The position numbers and the translations under genes were made by a program. Shown one piece after another: positions 37,899 to 44,418 of a stretch of DNA of 44,418 bases (its first letter is position 1; the number at the start of each line of letters is the position of its first letter). The notes beneath the pieces were generated by a model. The model was not told the DNA's origin. It saw only the letters and a program-made list of their open reading frames with translations, and did not search any database. This DNA comes from Alphaproteobacteria bacterium. Lineage in GTDB: Bacteria; Pseudomonadota; Alphaproteobacteria; Rickettsiales; JABCZZ01. The stretch lies in contig JABDCC010000014.1 of NCBI GenBank assembly GCA_013288335.1, forward strand, positions 1-44,418, in the 5' to 3' direction.

Positions 37899-38395
37899 TC
37901 GCGCTCACCCTTCATTAAGCCACGTTGTTCACGTTCCCAATCGCGCTTTTTAATGACATCACGTTTTTCATATTCTTTTTTACCTTTGCCAAGCCCTAGC
38001 AGTAACTTCACCAGACCGCGCTGATTGAAATACATTTTCAGTGGCACAAGAGTGAGTCCTTTGATTTTTATCTGCCCCAATAATTTATTGATTTGTTTCT
38101 GATGCAGCAGCAGCTTGCGTGGGCGTTTGGGTTCGTGGTTAAAACGATTGCCCGCCTTATATTCAGGAATATTCAAGTTAAATATCCAAAGCCCGCCCTG
38201 CATTTCACCAGCATGCGCATCGGAAATGGTCGCCCGCCCCATACGCAGTGATTTTACTTCGGTTCCGGTGAGGATTATCCCCGCCTCCACATCTTCTTGA
38301 ATAAAATATTCATAGCGCGCCTTGCGGTTCTCAGCAATCAGCGTGCTTTTGGGCTTCTCTTTGCCATTATTCTTATTTTTGGGTTTTTCTGCCAT
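37895..38395 (-). CDS. smpB: SsrA-binding protein SmpB
   Basis: 166 residues. An OB-fold core (IAENRKARYEYFIQEDVEAGI, GTEVKSLRMGRATISDAHA and the LKMYFNQRGLVKLLLGLGKGKK region) has a basic C-terminal tail (DVIKKRDWEREQRG) that enters the ribosome decoding centre. It works with tmRNA in trans-translation; no tmRNA gene was found in this window. A Lys/Asn-rich N-terminal extension of about 20 residues precedes the core. It lies 6 bp downstream of the malonyl-CoA decarboxylase gene on the same strand. Confidence 0.95.
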   Translation of the reverse strand: MAEKPKNKNNGKEKPKSTLIAENRKARYEYFIQEDVEAGIILTGTEVKSLRMGRATISDAHAGEMQGGLWIFNLNIPEYKAGNRFNHEPKRPRKLLLHQKQINKLLGQIKIKGLTLVPLKMYFNQRGLVKLLLGLGKGKKEYEKRDVIKKRDWEREQRGLMKGERD

Positions 38396-38401
38396 TGCAC
38401 C

Positions 38402-39817
38402 CTACAATAATCCCTTTACTGTCCGGCTTGCAGCTATTTTTCCTTCGGTGACATAGTCCTCGTGGTTATTATCAATATCATTCAAATCATAATAATAATT
38501 TACCATGAGCCCGGCAGCTTGTTTTAAGCCTTTCGTAGATGTATCGCCCAGCCAGTTTAGCCGTTTGAGTGTTGCGCCATTGGTTAAATGAAAATGAGCA
38601 ACCGGATCGAGTGTAGTAAGTTTTTTCTTCTCATTGATTAGATAATGTGCAGCAAGACGCATGAGCACCGGTTTTACTTTTTCTTCAATTTTGTGCTCCT
38701 TATACCAATCTGTCTCCAGTAATGCGCCAAACCCTTTTGCAACATTGTCCGATTTAATAACACCCTTAAGCTCTTTGATTTCTTTAGGCTGGAACAGTTT
38801 TTCATCGCCTTTGGCAAGCTGAGGATCTAACCACATACGGAAATTCGGAATCGGTGATAAAGTAGAGAAATGTGTAATCTGCTTTAATTCACGGGTTATC
38901 TTATCCACCACGCGTTTAATCAGGAAATTACCAAAACTGATGCCTGCCAAACCTTTTTGCGCATTAGAGATTGAGTAGAAAATAGCCGTATCGGCATCAT
39001 TGATATCCAGCACCGGAGTTGATTCATCAAGTATGGTCTGCACGTTGCCAGCAAGTCCCTTTGTGAGCGCCACATGCACAAAAATGAGGGGTTCATGAGG
39101 CATTTTATTATGAAAAAATGCATACACCCGGCGGTCAGTGTCCATGCGATTTTTTAAGTCATCCCAAGAGCGCACCTTATGCACGGCCTCATAAGAGATA
39201 AGTTTTTCCAAAATCGCCGCAGGGGAGTTCCATGTTATTTCCACAAGATCGAGAAGACCAACGTCAAACCATGCACCCAGAATATTTTTTAAATCATATT
39301 CCAATCCTTTGAGGCTAATATTCTTGCCAACAAGGGGAACCAAATCCGCGCGCATATCCACCAGAAATTTAAAACCATCCGGCAGGGAATTAAACTGACG
39401 TAATATAGTGCTACGCGGAGTAATTAAAGCTTCGCGTAAATCGTTCTCCAACTTCGCTGCATCTTTTTTATCTGAAGCTTTGAGCGCATCCACGGCCTTA
39501 TTCAGCTTTGCCCGATCAATATCAAAATCATCAGCAAGCAGCTGCAAAAATTTTGCCCGCCCTGCTTCGGTGAGGTTAAGATACGTCTTACCCAATTCCA
39601 CCGTTTGCGCACGCGCAGTGATTTCGCCGCCTTTACTATTTAAACATTCCTGCATTTGCTTACGTAAATGATCCATGTCTTCTTTGGGCAAACTTGGGCG
39701 CACCTCACCGGTAATCGCCATACGCGCCGTACCGCTTAACCCTCGCCAGGTGCGGAGCACCCCTAGCACAGTCTTTCGACGAAAATTTACAAGATTTCCA
39801 TGTGATAATGACGACAT
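38402..39817 (-). CDS. Malonyl-CoA decarboxylase
   Basis: 471 residues with an N-terminal helical domain (from about 50) and a C-terminal acetyltransferase-like catalytic domain. That domain contains LIFVHVALTKGLAGNVQ, AIFYSISNAQKGLAGISFG and DPVAHFHLTNGATLKRLNW, with the His/Ser residues of the family in HFHLTNGA. It converts malonyl-CoA to acetyl-CoA and CO2, either to use malonate or to detoxify malonyl-CoA made by side reactions. No malonate transporter or malonyl-CoA synthetase is adjacent. The start directly follows the nnrD stop (TAAATG) and it ends 6 bp before smpB, so nnrD-mcd-smpB is a likely operon. Confidence 0.88.
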   Translation of the reverse strand: MSSLSHGNLVNFRRKTVLGVLRTWRGLSGTARMAITGEVRPSLPKEDMDHLRKQMQECLNSKGGEITARAQTVELGKTYLNLTEAGRAKFLQLLADDFDIDRAKLNKAVDALKASDKKDAAKLENDLREALITPRSTILRQFNSLPDGFKFLVDMRADLVPLVGKNISLKGLEYDLKNILGAWFDVGLLDLVEITWNSPAAILEKLISYEAVHKVRSWDDLKNRMDTDRRVYAFFHNKMPHEPLIFVHVALTKGLAGNVQTILDESTPVLDINDADTAIFYSISNAQKGLAGISFGNFLIKRVVDKITRELKQITHFSTLSPIPNFRMWLDPQLAKGDEKLFQPKEIKELKGVIKSDNVAKGFGALLETDWYKEHKIEEKVKPVLMRLAAHYLINEKKKLTTLDPVAHFHLTNGATLKRLNWLGDTSTKGLKQAAGLMVNYYYDLNDIDNNHEDYVTEGKIAASRTVKGLL

Positions 39818-40663
39818 TTAGAATCCACCCTTTGGTTGTATTTTAAGCCCCTGCAGAACTTTGCCAATATGATTTGGCAGATCTTGCGAGATGAGTCCAG
39901 TACCTTGCAGTTTTGCTGCTTCACCATGTATCCAGACTGCTGCACAAGCAGCCGCAAATACTTCCATTCCCTGCGAGAGCAATCCGGCAATAATGCCGGC
40001 AAGCACATCTCCCGTGCCAGCCGTTGCAAGCTCAGGCGGCGCATTATGATTTATCACCGCACGACCATCTGGGGCAGCGATTACGGTATCTGAGCCTTTT
40101 AAAACCACTACCGCATGTGACAAGGTGGCCGCCTGCAAGGCATTTTGCAGCCTTATATGATTAATACTTAATCCTGAAAACAATCTCGCAAACTCTCCTG
40201 AATGCGGCGTCAACACGCAAGGAGAAGCTATTGCATTAAATAAGCGGGCGGGATCATCGGCAAAGGAGGTAAGCGCATCCGCATCAAGCACCGTTTCCTT
40301 TTTTGCTTCCAGCGCCGCAAGCACCAGATCACAGGTTTCTTTACCAACCCCTGCCCCCGGCCCGATAATCGCCGTATTTTTGCGGCTATCTTCAAGTAAT
40401 GTTTTCCAGTTGTCCAAAGTTTCCGTCATCAGCGATAAAGCGGTTGTTGCATAAACCGGAACATCACGTTCATTACAGACTATAGTTACCAACCCGGAAC
40501 CTGTACGCAGTGCCGAAAATGCCGCAAGCTTTGCTGCGCCTGCGTGTTTTGCGCTACCACCTACCACCAGTGTATGCCCACGATGATATTTATTATGTTC
40601 CGGTTTTGGCCAGGGCAGTAGTGCTTGCCACAGGCTTGGATTATTTTGTAAATACTCTGCCAT
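39818..40663 (-). CDS. nnrD: ADP/ATP-dependent NAD(P)H-hydrate dehydratase
   Basis: 281-residue ribokinase-fold enzyme repairing hydrated NAD(P)H. Motifs are IIGPGAGVG (near 99-107), LTPHSGEFARLF (151-162) and AGTGDVLAGIIAGLL (215-229). Only the dehydratase domain is present; the epimerase domain (NnrE) that is often fused upstream is missing and must be encoded separately. It is the first gene of the nnrD-mcd-smpB operon and divergent from the transglycosylase. A short AT-rich spacer of 54 bp holds both promoters. Confidence 0.93.
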   Translation of the reverse strand: MAEYLQNNPSLWQALLPWPKPEHNKYHRGHTLVVGGSAKHAGAAKLAAFSALRTGSGLVTIVCNERDVPVYATTALSLMTETLDNWKTLLEDSRKNTAIIGPGAGVGKETCDLVLAALEAKKETVLDADALTSFADDPARLFNAIASPCVLTPHSGEFARLFSGLSINHIRLQNALQAATLSHAVVVLKGSDTVIAAPDGRAVINHNAPPELATAGTGDVLAGIIAGLLSQGMEVFAAACAAVWIHGEAAKLQGTGLISQDLPNHIGKVLQGLKIQPKGGF

Positions 40664-40717
40664 ATAAATAATTTAAATATTTAACAATTAGTATATATTA
40701 TAATTCTAATAGCCCTG

Positions 40718-42661
40718 ATGTATATGATTATCATAAGAACCTTTGCCATAATTTTCCTGATATTGCTGTCAAATACAGCGTTTGCCGATTCTGCAAGCGA
40801 TCTGCACACGCAAGCGGCATTTACTTTTGCCGGTCGTAAAATGTGGAATGAGGCTATTTCCGAGGAACAGGCGGCGCATAACGCAATACTGGTTAAATAT
40901 TTCACGTGGGAATATTTGCGCGATCCTGAATCAGATGCCAGCTTTAATGATATTACGCAATTCATCGAACAAAACCCGGATTGGCCAGATAAAGCCGGGC
41001 TTGAAAAACGCGCTGAAGTAGCACTGATGGCGGATAATCCATCCGACGAAGTGCTTGCCGAGTGGTTTAGCAAACACCCGCCTCAGACCAATCTTGTAAA
41101 AATAAAGATTACTAAAAATTCTGAAGAATTAAAAAATCTTATCCGCATTGCATGGGTCAATGACAATTATGATAAGGCCACAGAAGAAAAATTACTGGAT
41201 AAATACCACTCCGTTTTACGCACGGAAGATCATATAAACCGCATTGATCGATTGCTTTGGGAAGGTAAGGAAGAAGAAGTTAAACGGCTGTTAAAATTTG
41301 TACCTGCTGATTATCAGCATCTTTTTCAGGCGCGTCTTTCCCTTGCGGATGAAAAAACCCGCGCGGTTATTGACGTGCTCCGGGTACCTAAAAACCTTAA
41401 ATCCAATCCCGGTCTCATCTATGAACGCCTCAAATGGCGTTTACGCAATGATGATAAGGACGGGGTGCGTGAGTTATTACTTAGCAGTCCATCCGTTCTT
41501 CCTTACCCTGAGAAATGGTGGCCAATACGCGACAAACAAATAAGAGAAGCGATTGGTGAAGGAGATATAAATTTAGCAGAAAAATTACTCGAAAGACATG
41601 GACAGAAACCAGAAAGCTCAAGCTACAAAGAAGTCTTATGGCTGAAAGGCTGGATTGAACTCGAATTCAAAAATCAACCTACAAAAGCATATGAAATTTT
41701 TACTAAGCTTTTTGACGAAAACGAAACCCCCGGAGGCAAAGCACGCGCGGCATACTGGGCAGGACGTGCAGCGGAAAAAATGGCCAAAACCAATCCGGGT
41801 CACTGGTTCGGTGAGGCTGCACACTATTCTACTACATTTTATGGTCAGCTTGCAGCATGGGAGCTTGAAAAGAACGATGGAACAAAAGCCAGTTATACAA
41901 TTCATTCCACTACTAACCCAAGTTCAGATGAAAAAGAAGATTTTAAAAAGCATGAGTTAGTACAACTTATATATGCACTTGCAAAAGCCCATCAAAGCGA
42001 TCTGGCGGGAAGATTCATTAACTACATCGTACAAAATGCAAAATCCAACGACGAAATACTTCTTGCTACAGAGCTTGGCCGCGACATAAATCGTATAGAT
42101 TTTGGCGTAAGGGCGGCAAAAAAGGCTCTGCAAAGCGATGTAGTATCTCTTGAAAATGGGTGGCCAGTGATTACGGTGGCAGGTAATATGCCTCTTGAAA
42201 AACCGCTCATACTTGGGCTTGTACGCCAGGAAAGCGAGTTTTATTCTGATGCAATAAGCACATCCGGCGCCATTGGTCTGATGCAGTTATTGCCCGGAAC
42301 TGCAAAAGAAACCGCGCGAAAAGCGGGCTTATCTTATTCCAATGAAAGTCTGTTTGATCCTAATTATAATATGATTATTGGCAGCCAATATTTAAATAAG
42401 CTAGTTGATAAATTTTCCGGATCTTATGTGTTAGCTATTGCAAGTTACAATGCGGGACCAGGCAGAGTTCAGCAATGGGTTGGCAATTTTGGAAGGCCGT
42501 CTTCAGATGTGCGTGAAACCATAGACTGGATAGAAAAAATTCCCACATTTGAGACCAGAAATTATGTACAGCATGTATTGGAGAATATTCAGGTTTACCG
42601 GTTTCTGATAGCAAATAAAAATTCGATAAAGCTTATGATAAGTGATGATCTGGTACGATGA
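40718..42661 (+). CDS. slt: Soluble lytic murein transglycosylase
   Basis: 647 residues. A signal peptide (IIIRTFAIIFLILLSNTAFA) is followed by a long helical superhelix and a C-terminal goose-lysozyme-like SLT domain. The catalytic Glu505 is in LVRQESEFYSDA, followed by GAIGLMQLLPGTAKET and SYNAGPGRVQQW. It cleaves peptidoglycan to 1,6-anhydro products in the periplasm. An ATG at 40724 would give the same signal peptide two residues shorter. Its stop overlaps the next start (ATGA), indicating coupled translation with a membrane glycosyltransferase. Confidence 0.94.
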   Translation: MYMIIIRTFAIIFLILLSNTAFADSASDLHTQAAFTFAGRKMWNEAISEEQAAHNAILVKYFTWEYLRDPESDASFNDITQFIEQNPDWPDKAGLEKRAEVALMADNPSDEVLAEWFSKHPPQTNLVKIKITKNSEELKNLIRIAWVNDNYDKATEEKLLDKYHSVLRTEDHINRIDRLLWEGKEEEVKRLLKFVPADYQHLFQARLSLADEKTRAVIDVLRVPKNLKSNPGLIYERLKWRLRNDDKDGVRELLLSSPSVLPYPEKWWPIRDKQIREAIGEGDINLAEKLLERHGQKPESSSYKEVLWLKGWIELEFKNQPTKAYEIFTKLFDENETPGGKARAAYWAGRAAEKMAKTNPGHWFGEAAHYSTTFYGQLAAWELEKNDGTKASYTIHSTTNPSSDEKEDFKKHELVQLIYALAKAHQSDLAGRFINYIVQNAKSNDEILLATELGRDINRIDFGVRAAKKALQSDVVSLENGWPVITVAGNMPLEKPLILGLVRQESEFYSDAISTSGAIGLMQLLPGTAKETARKAGLSYSNESLFDPNYNMIIGSQYLNKLVDKFSGSYVLAIASYNAGPGRVQQWVGNFGRPSSDVRETIDWIEKIPTFETRNYVQHVLENIQVYRFLIANKNSIKLMISDDLVR

Positions 42662-44391
42662 AAAATAAATCCAAAAATATTATTGTTTCCGTTCCGGCAT
42701 TAAAGCCCATGTCGCAAATGTTTATATATGCATGGCTCATTGCACTGATGGTAATTGCGGCTTACCTCGGCGTTCACGGAATGGGTTTTTATGGGTATAA
42801 CAGCGACGAAAGAATGCATATCGATATAGCGAGCGCAACTACCTTGCAGCAGCTATTGCAGTTTTCCCATTATGAAACCCATCCGCCACTGCTTTATATT
42901 GTTCTCCATTATTGGCTTAAGATTTCCGATAATATTAATTTCGTGCGCAGTCTTTCGTTGATTTTTGGATTAGCGCTTATACCCATTTATTATCTTATAG
43001 GAAAAAAATTAAACGGCGAAATGATGGGGATTTGTTGCGCGGTACTCATAGCCTTTAGCAATGGCCTAATTATTCAATCTTTCCTGGTTCGCCAATATCC
43101 TCTGTTTCTGTTTTTCTTATCGCTCTCATTTTATTATTTTATACTCTGGCGTGATACCCACAAAAACTACCATTTATCACTTTACGCTGTATTTATGTTA
43201 CTTGCTGGGCTTAGCCATTTTTCAGCATTATTTGCCATAACCGTTATTGCAGCCAGTGAATCCCTCCGAATGCTGTTTAATAAAACTCGCATCAGTGATC
43301 AGGCGAAATGGTGCCTCGTTAACCTACTTTTAGCCGCTATAGAACTAGCAATTTACCTTGCCTGGAAAAAAATATTTGTGGAAACCGCGCAGCCTTCCGA
43401 TCTAAGCGTTCTCAAGATATATGCCGCACATTACATGTTCTTTGTGACTATGCCATTGCTCTATATGTTGTATTCGCTGGAGTATATATTTCCGAATCCA
43501 CTGCTTTCCTTTGCGATTATTTTTCTGCCTTTAGCAGTATATAAAAATAAAAATTCTAACCTACGCTTTATACTCAGAATGGCAGGATTGGCCTTTACCC
43601 TGGGCTTTATATTACTGATTACTAATTATTATCCTTTTTACGGTGATAGACACTCACTCTGGATAATTCCGTTTTTTATCATTCCCTCTGCGTGGATAGT
43701 TGCAATGGCTTGCGAATGGTTACTAGTAAGATTGCAGGACAAACCCAATATCCCGTGGCAGGAAATTATCGCGATTTGCCTTATTATTATAGGCTTTAAT
43801 AGTTTTAGCCCCAAAGCCAGATTTTTTGATACTTCTGAGTATACGATGCCTAAAAATATCTGGCAAGATGTTTCCAGTTTCACCGACGCGCTTGATAGCA
43901 AAGATCTTATTATAAACGAGAAAGATCAAAACGAATATTTCATGAATATTTACCCTCATCTGGGTGACGATGCGTACATAAAAACGGAGGTTCCACGAAT
44001 CGTCCCTTATAAAAATACCCACATCATGTTCAACCCCTATTACCGGAGATTTTATTTTAACGAGAATATCATCGATATGATGATCTATGCGAAAAATCAC
44101 CACATGCTGGATGGGGTGGATACACTCATATTTACGCGGATGATGTGGTCGTTAAATCCTGTGTTATCGCTCATGACATGTACTTCGCTCGATAAGAAAG
44201 TAATCACTTTTCCCGGCATGGATGAAGACCATGAGTACGAAAGAAAAGATATTATCTATAAACCACTCTCTATGCTGATAGTCTCAAAAGATGCGTTTTT
44301 TAATGAACTCATCTCGTCAACTGGCAAGGCGCATGGTTGTTTAAAAGAATATTGGGAAACCGAGGATTATAATGCCTCGCATGGTCAGTAA
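42658..44391 (+). CDS. GT39-like polytopic membrane glycosyltransferase
   Basis: 577 residues with about nine to ten predicted membrane segments. The first periplasmic loop carries the acidic pair in YNSDERMH (Asp50-Glu51). The second motif is ETHPPLLYIVLHYW (73-86), characteristic of the GT39/PMT superfamily that uses polyprenyl-phosphate sugars. A large soluble periplasmic-type C-terminal region (from about residue 400) follows the membrane block. It could glycosylate lipid A, a protein or a cell-wall polymer; the acceptor is unknown. The donor could be made by a GT2 enzyme such as that at 4231. It starts within the slt stop codon. Only 27 bp of window follow it. Confidence 0.85.
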   Translation: MKNKSKNIIVSVPALKPMSQMFIYAWLIALMVIAAYLGVHGMGFYGYNSDERMHIDIASATTLQQLLQFSHYETHPPLLYIVLHYWLKISDNINFVRSLSLIFGLALIPIYYLIGKKLNGEMMGICCAVLIAFSNGLIIQSFLVRQYPLFLFFLSLSFYYFILWRDTHKNYHLSLYAVFMLLAGLSHFSALFAITVIAASESLRMLFNKTRISDQAKWCLVNLLLAAIELAIYLAWKKIFVETAQPSDLSVLKIYAAHYMFFVTMPLLYMLYSLEYIFPNPLLSFAIIFLPLAVYKNKNSNLRFILRMAGLAFTLGFILLITNYYPFYGDRHSLWIIPFFIIPSAWIVAMACEWLLVRLQDKPNIPWQEIIAICLIIIGFNSFSPKARFFDTSEYTMPKNIWQDVSSFTDALDSKDLIINEKDQNEYFMNIYPHLGDDAYIKTEVPRIVPYKNTHIMFNPYYRRFYFNENIIDMMIYAKNHHMLDGVDTLIFTRMMWSLNPVLSLMTCTSLDKKVITFPGMDEDHEYERKDIIYKPLSMLIVSKDAFFNELISSTGKAHGCLKEYWETEDYNASHGQ

Positions 44392-44418
44392 TTGTATTGT
44401 TGGCAAAAGATTGAATTC

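Noticed and set aside
44413-44418. Window ends in GAATTC
   Set aside because: This may only reflect where the sequence was cut; it has no evident biological meaning.

Overview
This window is a gene-dense stretch of an alphaproteobacterial chromosome. GC content looks to be in the low-to-mid 40s percent by eye, and no intergenic gap exceeds about 300 bp. The class assignment rests on an RcdA/DUF1465-type cell-cycle adaptor, an AddA-type (not RecB-type) repair helicase-nuclease, the rpsA-sppA-ihfB-lapA-trpFBA run, the mitofilin-like/HemY membrane pair, the dnaN-recF-gyrB replication cluster and a RatA/Coq10 protein. Tryptophan synthesis, sulfate uptake, NAD synthesis and cell-wall genes are present, so the organism is not among the most reduced obligate intracellular forms. 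No rRNA, tRNA, insertion sequence, prophage or CRISPR array was found.

Layout. 1-4.2 kb: the 3' end of an unknown gene, an RcdA homologue, an octamer-based inverted repeat and addA. 4.2-8.6 kb: a GT2 glycosyltransferase, RatA/Coq10, queA, a PAS-only protein, an orphan membrane protein and pdxH. 8.6-12.8 kb: mreB, the mitofilin-like/HemY pair, a lipoprotein and a small orphan. 13-19.1 kb: rpsA, sppA, ihfB, lapA and an overlapping trpF-trpB-trpA operon. 19-22.5 kb, mainly minus strand: trxA overlapping a minimal glutamine-synthetase-like gene that lacks the usual N-terminal domain, an orphan, and an ornithine-type decarboxylase. 22.7-25.6 kb: a cysT-cysW-cysA sulfate permease operon without its binding protein. 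25.7-29.6 kb: an orphan, a 551-residue protein with a clan-CD-like His/Cys motif pair, and a secreted phospholipase C/acid phosphatase. 29.6-36 kb, minus strand: a prepilin-like protein, gyrB, an orphan inserted with its own promoter and terminator, recF and dnaN. 36-44.4 kb: nadE, then smpB, malonyl-CoA decarboxylase and nnrD on the minus strand, then a soluble lytic transglycosylase coupled to a GT39-like membrane glycosyltransferase.

The main discovery is regulatory. Six unrelated genes of unknown function (7394, 12441, 20326, 25704, 26600 and 33676 on the minus strand) each have an upstream direct-repeat box of the form [GT]T[AC]A-N7-[GT]T[AC]A, usually followed by C. This is the architecture of the CtrA site (TTAA-N7-TTAA). 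In four of them the second half-site lies exactly 6 bp before an extended -10 (TG-N-TAnnnT), and in a fifth 7 bp. Site pairs are conserved even within the N7 spacer. No comparable box was found by eye in front of the housekeeping genes. With the RcdA homologue at 381-776, this suggests a cell-cycle-controlled regulon of orphan proteins, at least two of which look membrane-associated and one of which may be a secreted peptidase-like protein.
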